DNA from: Streptomyces canus 299MFChir4.1
GTDB lineage: Bacteria > Actinomycetota > Actinomycetes > Streptomycetales > Streptomycetaceae
Length of the DNA stretch: 64,000 nt
Direction: 5' to 3'
NCBI RefSeq assembly: GCF_000383615.1
Contig: NZ_KB911595.1
Span: forward strand, 62,001 to 126,000
The position numbers were made by a program, and so were the translations under genes. The notes beneath the pieces are model-generated. The model did not search any database. It was not told the origin of the DNA and saw only the letters and a list, made by a program, of their open reading frames with translations. Numbering within the stretch: the first letter of the stretch is position 1; each line of letters begins with the position of its first letter. Of this stretch, positions 41,209 to 50,815 are shown in pieces.

Positions 41209-44200
41209 GTGAGGCGAAGCAAGAACGGTCCCGAGCCGTCGGCCCGGGGCAACTTCACCCCGCCGCCGCGCGGAGCGGCGCCCGCCCCTGTGTCCGGTCC
41301 GGAACCGACGGCCGCGCCGCCGTCCGGCGGCGGCCGGTTCTCCCCGCGCAACTGGCGGGTGCCCACCCGGCTGAACGCGATCCTGCTCATACCCGTGATC
41401 GTCGGCCTCGTCATGGGCGGCTTCCAGGTCAAGAGCTCGATCGACACCTGGCGGGAGGCCGAGGACGCGGAGAACACCGCGCGTCTGGTGCGGGCCGCTC
41501 TCAGCTACGCCGACGCCCTCTACAACGAGCGCGACAACAGTGCCGCCCCGTTGCTGAGCGGCCAGGGCCAGGACAACGCCACGGTCGTCGCCGCCCGCAA
41601 GAAGACCGACCAGGCCGCGGACGCCTTCGACGAGGCCGCCCAGAACATGCCGCAGAAGGCGGGCCTCCAACGCCGCCTCAAGCTGTTCCGGGACGGCGAG
41701 GGCGGGCTCCAGACCCTGCGCGCGGGTGCCTACACCTCCTCCAAGCTCACCGGTGTGAAGACCGAGGAGGGCTACACCCAGGTCGCGCACCCGCTGACGG
41801 AGTTCGCCAACGAGCTCGGTCTCGGCACCGGCAACATCACCAGCTACGGCCGTACGGTCTACGCCATCGAGCTCACCAAGGCGGCCCTGTCGCTGCAGCG
41901 CTCCATCGGCATGCACCTGCTGATCAAGCCCGGCCCGGGGCTGAGCAGCTTCGCCAGCCAGAAGGTCGCCCTCTCCTCGTACGCGTACCTGGAGGGCATC
42001 GCCGTCGAGGAGTACATCGGCGGTGGCACCGAGGCCGACGCCGCGAAGCTCGACACCGCGAAGAAGCAGATCCAGACGGAGGGCGCGGCGCTGGCCAAGG
42101 AGGCCGCCGCCAAGAACCCGAACTACGTCCCGCCGCCGTCCAACCCCGTGGACATGGTCTCCGGCATCGCCCAGCTGCCCTCGATGGACGAGAGCGCCCG
42201 TCAGGCCCTCGGCAAGGACGGCATCACCGCCGAGAACTGGTGGGCGGTCAACACCCTCAAGTACAACGCCTACCGCCAGATCGAGACCGACCTGGCCGAC
42301 ACCGCGGTGAACGAGGCCGCGAGCATCGCCGACAACGCCAAGCGCGACGCCTTCATCGTGGGTGCCGCCGTCGTGGTCGCCCTGCTCCTCGCGTTCATCC
42401 TGGCCGGCGCCGTCGCCCGGCAGATGTCCCGCGCGATGCGCCAGCTGCGCAACGCCGCCTTCGGCATCGCCGAGCAGCGTCTGCCGATGCTGGTCGACCA
42501 GCTCTCGCGCACCGACCCCGGCCGGGTCGACACCCGGGTCGCCCCGATCCCGATCACCACCAAGGACGAGATCGGCGAGGTCGCCCGCGCCTTCGACCAG
42601 GTCCACCGCGAGGCCGTACGACTCGCCTCCGAGCAGGCCCTGCTGCGGGGCAACATCAACGCGATCTTCACCAACCTCTCCCGGCGCAACCAGTCGCTGA
42701 TCGAGGGCCAGCTGACCCTGATCACCGACCTGGAGAACAACGAGGCCGACCCGGACCAGCTGGAGAACCTCTTCCGCCTGGACCACCTCGCGACCCGTAT
42801 GCGCCGCAACGGCGAGAACCTCCTGGTCCTCGCCGGCGAGGAGCCCGGCCGCCGCTGGGACCAGCCGGTCCCGCTGGTCGACGTGCTGCGCGCCGCCTCC
42901 TCCGAGGTGGAGCAGTACGAGCGCATCGAGCTCTCCGGCGTCCCGGAGGCCGAGATCCACGGCCGCGCCGTGACCGACCTCGTGCACCTGCTGGCCGAGC
43001 TCCTGGAGAACGCCACCACGTTCTCCTCCCCGCAGACCAAGGTCCGCGTCACCGCGACCCGGCTGCCCGACGGCCGCATCATGATCGAGATCCACGACAA
43101 GGGCATCGGCCTGACCGCCGAGGACTTCGCGGACATCAACCACAAGCTGGCCAACCCGCCGACCGTGGACGCCGCGATCTCCCAGCGCATGGGCCTGTTC
43201 GTGGTCGGCCGGCTGTCCGACCGGCACGGCATCCGCGTCCAGCTGCGCCCCTCGGGCGAGCAGGCCGGCACCACCTCGCTGGTCATGCTGCCCGACGCGA
43301 TCACCCATGGCGGTGGCGGCGAGCACCAGCCGGCCGGCGACGAGTTCACCGTCTCGCAGATCATGCCGGAGCAGCAGCAGTACCAGGGCGAGGACTTCAA
43401 CAACGGTCTGCCCATGCGTACGGCCGCGGAACTCGGCTTCGACGACAGCCGCTACTCCGAGGTCCCGGACGACATACGCGAGCTGGACCCGGTCGGCCGC
43501 TCCCTGATGCGCGAGGAGCGCCGCGCGGCCCTGGAGAACCAGAACCAGGACCAGCCGGCCGCCCTGCAGGGCCCGGACTCGTCGTCGTACGGCGACGCGT
43601 TCGACGCCTCCCACAGCGGCCGGCAGACCGGCTACGACAACAACCGGGCCGGCTATCCCGAGCAGCAGCCGGCCTCGTACGACCAGCAGACGTCGTACGA
43701 GGAGGCGCAGCAGGCACCGTACGAGGAGCAGCGGCAGACGGCGTACGAGGAGCCGAACCGTCAGGCGTACGAAGAGCCGTACTACGCGCAGAACGGCGGC
43801 CTGCCGCAGAACGACGCCTTCTCCCCCGGCGGCGGCTACCCGGAGCCCTCCTATACGGAGCCGGCTCAGGAAGAGCCCGCGGCGGTGCACGCCGCCGCCC
43901 CGGAGACCTTCTCGGGCTTCGAGGAGCGGCGCTACCAGGACGACTGGCCGCAGCAGGACGGTTACGGCAACGGCTACCCGGACCAGTACGCTCCGGAAAC
44001 GGAATCTGTGCAGGCCGCTGACGTGGGTGAGCGTGACCGCGTAGGCTTCGACCGTCCGGGGCCGGCCCCCGCCTCCGTGGGTCACCAGCTGACCGACGCC
44101 GGGCTCCCCCGCCGTGGCTCCACCGGGAGCGGCGCTAACGGCTCGAACGGCACGAACGGAACGCGGAACGCGAACCAGGAGCCGCCGGCCTCGGCGCCGG

Positions 44201-44511
44201 AGAGCAACGGCGGCGGCGACGTCTGGCAATCGGCCAACGACGCGCGGTGGCAGCAGGCCTCCCAGCTCCGGAAGCCCAAGGCGGGCGGGGTCACCTCCTC
44301 CGGTCTGCCACGGCGGGTACCCAAGGCCAACCTGATCGAGGGAGCCGCCGAAGCCACCAACCAGGGAGGCCCACAGGTCTCCCGTGCCCCCGAGGACGTC
44401 CGGGGCAGGCTGAGCAACCTGCGCCGCGGTGTCCAGCGGGGCCGCAACGCAGGCAGTGAAACGAACGGCCAGGGCTTCGGTCCTGACAGCACCTACAACC
44501 AGGAGCGTTAG
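41209..44511 (+). CDS. cvnA2: Conservon histidine-kinase-like membrane sensor CvnA (second copy)
   Basis: A 1100-residue CvnA sensor with the same plan as the first but a quite different sensor domain. TM1 (about 60-80, NAILLIPVIVGLVMGG), NIT-like extracytoplasmic helical domain (about 85-380), TM2 (FIVGAAVVVALLLAFILAG), then the conserved segment LLRGNINAIFTNLSRRNQSLIEGQL and the HATPase (LLAELLENATTFSSPQTKV, IHDKGIGLT, MGLFVVGRLSDRHGI). The C-terminal 400 residues are Gln/Tyr/Glu-rich with repeated AYEEP-like units and finish with SGLPRRVPKANL and RAPEDVRGRLSNLRRGV. GTG at 41209. Confidence 0.92.
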   Translation: MRRSKNGPEPSARGNFTPPPRGAAPAPVSGPEPTAAPPSGGGRFSPRNWRVPTRLNAILLIPVIVGLVMGGFQVKSSIDTWREAEDAENTARLVRAALSYADALYNERDNSAAPLLSGQGQDNATVVAARKKTDQAADAFDEAAQNMPQKAGLQRRLKLFRDGEGGLQTLRAGAYTSSKLTGVKTEEGYTQVAHPLTEFANELGLGTGNITSYGRTVYAIELTKAALSLQRSIGMHLLIKPGPGLSSFASQKVALSSYAYLEGIAVEEYIGGGTEADAAKLDTAKKQIQTEGAALAKEAAAKNPNYVPPPSNPVDMVSGIAQLPSMDESARQALGKDGITAENWWAVNTLKYNAYRQIETDLADTAVNEAASIADNAKRDAFIVGAAVVVALLLAFILAGAVARQMSRAMRQLRNAAFGIAEQRLPMLVDQLSRTDPGRVDTRVAPIPITTKDEIGEVARAFDQVHREAVRLASEQALLRGNINAIFTNLSRRNQSLIEGQLTLITDLENNEADPDQLENLFRLDHLATRMRRNGENLLVLAGEEPGRRWDQPVPLVDVLRAASSEVEQYERIELSGVPEAEIHGRAVTDLVHLLAELLENATTFSSPQTKVRVTATRLPDGRIMIEIHDKGIGLTAEDFADINHKLANPPTVDAAISQRMGLFVVGRLSDRHGIRVQLRPSGEQAGTTSLVMLPDAITHGGGGEHQPAGDEFTVSQIMPEQQQYQGEDFNNGLPMRTAAELGFDDSRYSEVPDDIRELDPVGRSLMREERRAALENQNQDQPAALQGPDSSSYGDAFDASHSGRQTGYDNNRAGYPEQQPASYDQQTSYEEAQQAPYEEQRQTAYEEPNRQAYEEPYYAQNGGLPQNDAFSPGGGYPEPSYTEPAQEEPAAVHAAAPETFSGFEERRYQDDWPQQDGYGNGYPDQYAPETESVQAADVGERDRVGFDRPGPAPASVGHQLTDAGLPRRGSTGSGANGSNGTNGTRNANQEPPASAPESNGGGDVWQSANDARWQQASQLRKPKAGGVTSSGLPRRVPKANLIEGAAEATNQGGPQVSRAPEDVRGRLSNLRRGVQRGRNAGSETNGQGFGPDSTYNQER

Positions 44512-44512
44512 T

Positions 44513-44935
44513 GTGAGCCCGATGAGCCAGGCGGCGCAGAACCTGAACTGGTTGATCACCAACTTCGTGGACAACACCCCGGGGGTGTCCCACACGGTGG
44601 TGGTCTCCGCCGACGGACTCCTTCTGGCGATGTCCGAAGGCTTTCCGCGCGACCGAGCCGACCAGCTTGCGGCCGTCGCCTCCGGTCTGACCTCGCTGAC
44701 CGCCGGTGCCTCGCGCATCTTCGAGGGCGGCGCGGTGAACCAGACCGTTGTGGAGATGGAGCGGGGATTCCTCTTCATCATGTCCGTATCCGACGGTTCA
44801 TCCCTCGCGGTTCTTGCACATCCGGAGGCGGACATCGGTCTCATCGGGTACGAGATGGCTCTTCTGGTGGACCGTGCCGGTTCGGTCCTGACGCCCGATC
44901 TGCGTGCAGAGCTCCAGGGCAGCCTGCTCAACTGA
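44513..44935 (+). CDS. cvnB2: Conservon roadblock/LC7 protein CvnB (second copy)
   Basis: 140 residues, nearly identical to the first CvnB. GTG at 44513, one base after the cvnA2 stop, with AGGAG upstream. The first 60 residues (NLNWLITNFVDNTPGVSHTV...) show no difference between the copies; most changes lie in the last half. Confidence 0.93.
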   Translation: MSPMSQAAQNLNWLITNFVDNTPGVSHTVVVSADGLLLAMSEGFPRDRADQLAAVASGLTSLTAGASRIFEGGAVNQTVVEMERGFLFIMSVSDGSSLAVLAHPEADIGLIGYEMALLVDRAGSVLTPDLRAELQGSLLN

Positions 44936-45035
44936 CAGACAGACGGTGCGTTTTGGCGTCCCGGGGCCGTAAGGTTTCGGGACGCGGCTCCACACAGCGT
45001 GATGGGTGCCCGGCACAGTCGGAGGAGGAGAGAAA

Positions 45036-45617
45036 GTGGCAACACCCCCAGGTGGTTCATCTGGCAATTGGTCGTACGGTCCTGGCCAGGGCCAGAACGA
45101 CGGTTCCCAGAACCCGAACCGCTACAACTTCCCCTCCGCACCCAGCCATCGGCGCCAGCAGCCGTACGCGCCCCAGGGCCCCGGCCCGTCGCCGTACGAC
45201 CAGCCGCCGGCCCCGCGCATCCAGCCCGTGCAGCCGCAGCGACGCTCCCCTGAGCCTTCCCCCGCGGGAGGCGCCAGCAACCCCCTGGTGCGCCCGTACG
45301 CCATGACCGGCGGCCGTACCAGGCCGCGGTACCAGCTCGCCATCGAGGCGCTGGTGCACACCACCGCGCAGCCGCACCAGATGCAGGGCCAGTTGCCCGA
45401 GCATCAGCGGATCTGCAACCTCTGCCGGGAAATCAAGTCGGTGGCGGAAATCTCCGCGCTCCTGACGATCCCTCTCGGCGTGGCCAGGATCCTCGTCGCC
45501 GACTTGGCGGAGGCGGGCCTGGTCGCCATCCATCAGCCCGGCGGCGACGAGAACGCCGGCGGCCAGCCAGACGTGACACTGCTCGAAAGGGTGCTCAGTG
45601 GACTTCGCAAGCTCTAG
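45036..45617 (+). CDS. cvnC2: Conservon DUF742 protein CvnC (second copy), long N-terminus
   Basis: 193 residues from a GTG at 45036 preceded by GGAGGAGGAG. Compared with the first copy it has a 60-residue longer Gly/Pro/Gln/Asn-rich N-terminal region (GNWSYGPGQGQNDGSQNPNR ...), then the same DUF742 core (VRPYAMTGGRTRPRYQLAIEAL, LPEHQRICNLCREIKSVAEI). The final 20 bases overlap cvnD2 exactly as in the first conservon. Confidence 0.92.
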   Translation: MATPPGGSSGNWSYGPGQGQNDGSQNPNRYNFPSAPSHRRQQPYAPQGPGPSPYDQPPAPRIQPVQPQRRSPEPSPAGGASNPLVRPYAMTGGRTRPRYQLAIEALVHTTAQPHQMQGQLPEHQRICNLCREIKSVAEISALLTIPLGVARILVADLAEAGLVAIHQPGGDENAGGQPDVTLLERVLSGLRKL

Positions 45618-46179
45618 CGGCGGTCCTTCCCGCTCCACCACCTCGGCGAAGATCGTGGTGGCGGGTGGCTTCGGCGTGGGCAAGACCACGTTCGTCGGGG
45701 CCGTTTCGGAGATCAACCCGCTGCGCACAGAGGCCGTGATGACGTCCGCTTCGGCCGGCATCGACGACCTCACCCACACCGGGGACAAGACGACCACCAC
45801 GGTCGCCATGGACTTCGGCCGCATCACCCTGGACCAGGACCTGATCCTGTACCTCTTCGGTACGCCGGGCCAGGACCGCTTCTGGTTCATGTGGGACGAC
45901 CTGGTCCGCGGCGCCATCGGCGCGATCGTCCTCGTGGACACGCGGCGCCTCGCCGACTGCTTCCCGGCCGTCGACTACTTCGAGAACTCCGGGCTTCCTT
46001 TTGTGATCGCCCTCAACGGCTTCGACGGCCAGCAGCCGTACAACCCGGACGAGGTCCGGGAAGCCCTGCAGATCGGGCCGGACACTCCGATCATCACGAC
46101 GGACGCGCGGCACCGGGCGGACGCGAAGTCCGCGCTCATCACGTTGGTCGAGCACGCGTTGATGGCTCGTCTGCGGTAG
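45598..46179 (+). CDS. cvnD2: Conservon small GTPase CvnD (second copy)
   Basis: 193 residues, GTG start. Same P-loop GGFGVGKTT, switch and GTPGQDRFW motif as the first copy. Differences are confined to a few residues near the N-terminus (SSSGGPSRST) and the C-terminal half (for example NGFDGQQPYNPDE vs NGFDGHQPYAPEE). Confidence 0.95.
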   Translation: MDFASSSGGPSRSTTSAKIVVAGGFGVGKTTFVGAVSEINPLRTEAVMTSASAGIDDLTHTGDKTTTTVAMDFGRITLDQDLILYLFGTPGQDRFWFMWDDLVRGAIGAIVLVDTRRLADCFPAVDYFENSGLPFVIALNGFDGQQPYNPDEVREALQIGPDTPIITTDARHRADAKSALITLVEHALMARLR

Positions 46180-46201
46180 GTGCGCGGTTCTTGCGGCTAC
46201 T

Positions 46202-46240
46202 GGGCTGCCACGGACGGTTGTACGCCGTCCGCGGCAGCCC
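46202..46240 (+). terminator. Terminator of the second conservon
   Basis: A long hairpin GGGCTGCC-A-CGGACGG / CCGTCCG-C-GGCAGCCC with a 7-base loop and one internal mismatch begins 22 bases after the cvnD2 stop. Confidence 0.75.
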
Positions 46241-46302
46241 GGTGGCTTGTCGCGCCCACGCGGCGGAGCCGCACATCGACACAGCCCCGCGCCCCTGAAG
46301 AC

Positions 46303-46347
46303 AAAAACGCCTGAGGGCCCCTCTCCTTCGAGAGGGGCCCTCAGGCG
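46303..46347 (-). terminator. Rho-independent terminator of the accB-accE operon
   Basis: An 18-bp stem (CGCCTGAGGGCCCCTCTC / GAGAGGGGCCCTCAGGCG) with a CTTC loop is followed on the minus strand by TTTTTGTC. It lies 11 bases after the accE stop and may also act as a back-stop for the convergent conservon transcript. Confidence 0.95.
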
Positions 46348-46358
46348 TCGTACAGGGC

Positions 46359-46550
46359 TCAGTGCCAGCTGTGCGGGGCGCGGAAGCCGCCCTCGCGCTC
46401 CAGGCGGCGCCAGCCGGCCTTGGGGCGGCCTCGGTGGGCCGGGGTCTCGGAGGGCTGAGCCGCCGCGCGAGCCAGCAGGATCGCCGTGATGGCGGCGACT
46501 TCCTCGGGCTCGGCGTGGCCCTTCTCGACGCGGATGTCAGGGGTGCTCAT
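46359..46550 (-). CDS. accE: Acyl-CoA carboxylase epsilon subunit
   Basis: A 63-residue small subunit, beginning with IRVEKGHAEPEEVAAITAILLARAAA, the core of the AccE family. In Streptomyces the epsilon subunit stimulates the acetyl/propionyl-CoA carboxylase beta complex. The remaining half is basic and Pro/Arg-rich. It follows accB on the minus strand with a 57-base gap. ATG at 46550. Confidence 0.92.
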   Translation of the reverse strand: MSTPDIRVEKGHAEPEEVAAITAILLARAAAQPSETPAHRGRPKAGWRRLEREGGFRAPHSWH

Positions 46551-46607
46551 AGGTCACAGTCTCCGTGAGAGAGGTTTCCGCGAGGGTGTCGCGGAGGGTC
46601 CGCGGGG

Positions 46608-48203
46608 TTACTGCGGAGGGTTGCCGTGCTTACGGGAGGGCAGGTCGGCGTGCTTCGACTGGAGCATCGCCAGGGACCGGATCAGGACCTCGCGGGTTTC
46701 CGCCGGGTCGATCACGTCGTCCACGAGGCCACGCTCCGCCGCGTAGTACGGGTGCATGAGCTCGGACTTGTACTCCTTGACCATGCGGGCCCGCATGGCC
46801 TCGGGGTCCTCGGCCTCGGCGATCTGGCGCCGGAAGATGACGTTGGCGGCACCTTCGGCACCCATCACGGCGATCTCGTTCGTCGGCCAGGCGTAGGTGA
46901 GGTCCGCGCCGATGGACTGGCTGTCCATGACGATGTAGGCCCCGCCGTACGCCTTGCGCAGGATCAGGGAGATCCTCGGCACGGTGGCGTTGCAGTACGC
47001 GTACAGCAGCTTGGCGCCGTGGCGGATGATTCCGCCGTGCTCCTGGTCGACACCCGGAAGGAACCCGGGGACGTCCAGGAAAGTGACGATCGGGATGTTA
47101 AAAGCGTCACACATCTGGACAAAGCGCGCAGCTTTTTCCGATGCCTCGATGTCCAGGACACCGGCGAGCGAGGAGGGCTGGTTGGCCACGATGCCGACGA
47201 CCTGGCCGTCGAGGCGGGCCAGCGCGCAGATGATGTTGCGGGCCCAGCGCTCGTGGATCTCCAGGTAGTCGCCGTCGTCGACGATCTCCTCGATGACCTT
47301 GGTCATGTCGTACGGCCGGTTGCCGTCCGCCGGGACCAGGTCCAGGAGCACGTCTCCGCGCCGGTCGGCCGCGTCGGAGGACTCCACCCGCGGCGGGTTC
47401 TCCCGGTTGTTCTGCGGGAGCATCGACAGCAGGTAGCGCACCTCGGCGAGGCACGTCTCCTCGTCGTCGTAGGCGAAGTGGCAGACACCGGACGTCTCGG
47501 CGTGCACGTCGGCGCCGCCGAGGCCGTTCTGGGTGATCTCCTCGCCCGTCACCGCCTTCACGACGTCCGGACCCGTGATGAACATCTGGGACGTCTCACG
47601 GACCATGAAGACGAAGTCGGTCAGGGCAGGGCTGTAGGCCGCGCCACCGGCGCAGGGGCCGAGCATCACCGAGATCTGCGGGATGACGCCGGACGCCTTG
47701 GTGTTGCGCTGGAAGATGCCGCCGTAGCCCGCGAGGGCACTCACACCCTCCTGGATACGGGCGCCCGCGCCGTCGTTCAGCGACACCAGGGGCGCCCCGG
47801 CCGCGATGGCCATGTCCATGATCTTGTGGATCTTCGTGGCGTGGGCCTCGCCCAGCGCGCCGCCGAAGATGCGGAAGTCGTGGGCGTAGACGAAGACCGT
47901 GCGGCCCTCCACCGTGCCCCAGCCGGTGATGACACCGTCGGTGTACGGCTTCTTGCCCTCCAGGCCGAACCCTGTCGCCCGGTGCCGGCGCAGCTGCTCG
48001 ACCTCCTGGAAGGAGCCCGCGTCGAGGAGCAGCTCGATGCGCTCCCGTGCGGTCAGCTTGCCCTTGGCGTGCTGCGCCTCGGTCGCCTTCTCGCTGGGGC
48101 CGGCCAGGGCCGCCGCACGGATCTCGTGCAGCTCGGCCACCCGCCCGCGCGCGTCCGTCGGCTCGCCCGTCGACTCACTCGGCGCCTCATCCAAAACGGT
48201 CAT
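46608..48203 (-). CDS. accB: Acyl-CoA carboxylase beta (carboxyltransferase) subunit
   Basis: A 531-residue biotin-dependent carboxyltransferase that makes malonyl- or methylmalonyl-CoA. Visible: GKLTARERIELLLDAGSFQE, FGGALGEAHATKIHKIMDMA, NDGAGARIQEGVSALAGYGGIF with both oxyanion-hole regions, GPCAGGAAYSPALTDF, and DVPGFLPGVDQEHGGIIRHGAKLLYAY plus KAYGGAYIVMDSQSIGADL. The active-site Asp that sets acyl preference lies in the C-terminal half (residue 422 in S. coelicolor PccB) but I cannot align it by eye. ATG at 48203. Confidence 0.95.
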   Translation of the reverse strand: MTVLDEAPSESTGEPTDARGRVAELHEIRAAALAGPSEKATEAQHAKGKLTARERIELLLDAGSFQEVEQLRRHRATGFGLEGKKPYTDGVITGWGTVEGRTVFVYAHDFRIFGGALGEAHATKIHKIMDMAIAAGAPLVSLNDGAGARIQEGVSALAGYGGIFQRNTKASGVIPQISVMLGPCAGGAAYSPALTDFVFMVRETSQMFITGPDVVKAVTGEEITQNGLGGADVHAETSGVCHFAYDDEETCLAEVRYLLSMLPQNNRENPPRVESSDAADRRGDVLLDLVPADGNRPYDMTKVIEEIVDDGDYLEIHERWARNIICALARLDGQVVGIVANQPSSLAGVLDIEASEKAARFVQMCDAFNIPIVTFLDVPGFLPGVDQEHGGIIRHGAKLLYAYCNATVPRISLILRKAYGGAYIVMDSQSIGADLTYAWPTNEIAVMGAEGAANVIFRRQIAEAEDPEAMRARMVKEYKSELMHPYYAAERGLVDDVIDPAETREVLIRSLAMLQSKHADLPSRKHGNPPQ

Positions 48204-48354
48204 GTAGTGACCTTACGAAGACCCGCGAGGAAAGCGAGCCGTCGACTCCTCACAGTCTCCGGCCCGTTTTCCTGGTGCGACCGAACAGAACCCTGGAAGC
48301 ATGCAGGCGTTCTAACTGCTCAGAGGGCCTGACGCTTGTAGGGGTCGAACAAAG

Positions 48355-50680
48355 TCAGAGTGTGAGAGCCACCTCACATTCGTGTGCGGCGCATACCGTC
48401 CCCGGAGTGACACGCAGGTGCAGCAGGCGGCCGGTGGCAAGCACCTCGACCGTGTCGTCGGCCCGCACGACCGAGCGCACGGGCCGGTTCCAGACAATCT
48501 CCAGCGGTTCGCCCGAACGGGGTGGTTCGCCGACGCAGAGGGTAGCGGTACGGCCGCTGCGCCGGACCAGCACGCTCGCCCCCGCCGACGCGGTGAGCGG
48601 ACCCGCGGTGCCTGCCCGCCAGAAGTTCGCGGCGGTCAGGCCCAGGCGGTCGACGCGGACCGCCTGGCACGCGCTGTCGTTGGCGAGGACCGACAGCCAA
48701 TGACGGTCGGCGGCGCGGGCGGCCACGGTGCGGCGGTCGGCCCCGGGCATCAGGACATAGGCGTACGAGGCGTCCACCGGGTCGGTGCCGTGGTCGAGCC
48801 AGAGGGTCTGCCAGCGCCGGGTGCGCCGTTCGGTCGTACTGGAGGTGTTGATGTCGGACCAGGCGCCGGTGCGGTCCTCGCGGAGGGCCCGCAGGCGGTC
48901 GGGGACGAGCCAGCCTCCGTGCCCCTCCAGATGGGCCCAGCCCAGCCCCCGTACGAAGGACTGCGTGCCGCCCTCCCCCAGGTTGCGGTTGTCGACGACC
49001 GTTTCGACCGGGACGCCGTCGGCGCAGGTGATGCCCGCGCCGAGGCAGATCACCGCGTCCGCGACGCAGAACCACGACTTGCGGGCCTCCAGCGTCGACC
49101 CGAGCCCCTTGAGGTGCTGGCCGATCGCCGCGTACTCGCCGTCGGTCGTGCCGCCGACCCAGCGGACGTCCGGCTTGGGCTCGCCCCACTCGCCACCGGC
49201 CCGGTCGGGGAGGCGTTTGGTGGAGACGGTCGTGCCGGGGAGGCGGTACCAGTCGACGGTGGGCCAGTACCAGTCGGTGTACTGGCCCGAGTCGGCGGCC
49301 CACCAGGAGAGCATTCCGGCGCCGGTGTGCCAGCCGCGCGGGTTCTCGCCGTTGCCGCACTCGTAGGCGGCGATCCGGTCGCTGGCCATGGCGATGTTCG
49401 CGACGAATCCTGGGCGGCGGTGGACCGCTCGGTCCATGGCGGCGAAGAGCGTGTGCCCGACGGGTTCGGGTGCGGCCGGGACGGGGGACGCGGCCACCGC
49501 GTGCAGCCGGGCGAGGTCGGCGACCCCGAACTGGCGGGCCGTCAGGATCGGGGTGACGGTGTCCCGTTCGATCCAGCCCTTCACCAGGCCGTGCCAGCGT
49601 GTGCGCTCCTGCGCGCTCGCGCCGCCCGCGAGCAGTGCGATGGCGGCGATGATCCCCTGGCCGTGGAAGTGATCGCCGCGCATGACATGGCGGTCGTCGC
49701 TCTTGAGGTAACCGCGGCTGATGGCACGGCCGTTGACGCTGTCCATCACCAGCCCGTCGTGGATCAGCGGGGCGTAGGCACGCTCGACGCTGTCGAGGAC
49801 GGTCTGCCGGTTCGGGTCGGTCACCTCCCACTCGGTGCCGGCGAGCAGGGCGAAGAGGCGGCCGAGACCGTCGAGCATGACCTGGCCGTAGGTGCCGGAG
49901 TAGGCGACCCAGGTGTGCTGGACGAAGGAGCCGTCGGCATAGAGGCCGTCTCCCTTCGTGACGTACGGGAAGACCGGCGAGAGGGCGTCGCGGGCGAGGG
50001 CGATCCGGTCGGGGGCCCTGCCGAGGATGCCGCGCAGGGCGACGGAGCGGCACAGGTCGACGCGGTTGGCGCCGGTGGAGGTGCCGGAGTAGTCGGTGAG
50101 CATCGCGTCGGGGATGAAGTGGTCGACGGCGGCGCAGGCAGCTCCTTTTTGTGTCTCCGTGAGGTGGTCGTGGAGAGCGGCCACGATGTCCATGAGGAGA
50201 CGGGGGCTGCCGATCTGCCATTCCCACCAGTTGCCGTAGCGGGTGGTGGAGGGGTTGTAGACGGTCGCGGAGAGGTGGTCGAGGCCGCGGAGGACGTCCG
50301 CGAGGAGGCTCTCGTCGCCGGTCGAACCGGTGCCCTGCTGGACGTAGGCCTGGGTCATGGTCCACAGGCGGCCATAGCTCTGGGTGATGCCGGCCGGGGG
50401 GTCGTAGGGGAAGCCGGCCCACAGGGAGGTACGGGTCGGAGCCCAGGGTGGCGCGGAAGCCTCGGGCGAGTTCGCCGGTCTCGGCGAGGCGGGAGGCGTA
50501 CGGCTGCGCCGCCGGGTCGTAGCCGGTGCCGAGGGCGATGTCGAGCCAGCGTCGGCGGAGGGTGTCGTAGGGGTCGGCCGCGCCGGCACGGGCGGGCGGG
50601 GCGGCGGCGGCCAGGAGCGCCGCCGCGAGTAAGACGGCCCTTCGGGTGGGTCGCAGGGGGGCTCTGCGCTGTGGGTTCAT
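48355..50680 (-). pseudogene. Family 8 polysaccharide lyase (hyaluronate/xanthan lyase type), frameshifted
   Basis: N-terminal part (ATG 50680): twin-arginine-like signal TRRAVLLAAALLAAAAPPARA and the start of the lyase alpha domain (PYDTLRRRWLDIALGTGY). The frame then breaks near 50426-50433: the N-frame reads SDPYLPVGR while the homologous continuation SLWAGFPYDPPAGITQSYGR lies one base off. Removing one base restores a single 774-residue protein. The rest is intact: the aromatic patch NWWEWQIGSPRLL, catalytic HTWVAYSGTYG and NGRAISRGY, and the C-terminal beta domains. Either a recently inactivated gene or a sequence error. Confidence 0.8.
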
Positions 50681-50730
50681 ACCGGGGCATCTACCACCGC
50701 GGGGCGGGCACGCCAACACTTCTCCGGATG

Positions 50731-50793
50731 ATGTTGAAAGGTGCGCGGAATAGGTCTACGGTCCTCCATGTTGAGTGGTTCAAGATTCAACAT
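50731..50793 (+). promoter_or_regulatory. Triple ATGTTGA repeat upstream of yceI
   Basis: ATGTTGAA at 50731-50738, ATGTTGA at 50768-50774 and the inverted TTCAACAT at 50786-50793. The last two form an inverted repeat with 11 bases between. The TTGAA/TTCAA half-site is typical of MarR-family operators, but no MarR gene is in the window. Confidence 0.5.
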
Positions 50794-50815
50794 CCTCACT
50801 TCAAGGAGTTCCGTC

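Noticed and set aside
40940..41212. 90-codon frame whose stop overlaps the cvnA2 start (GTGA)
   Set aside because: The overlap is tempting for coupling, but codon use (TTA, ATA, AGA and many A/T-ending codons) is unlike any gene here, so it is intergenic DNA.
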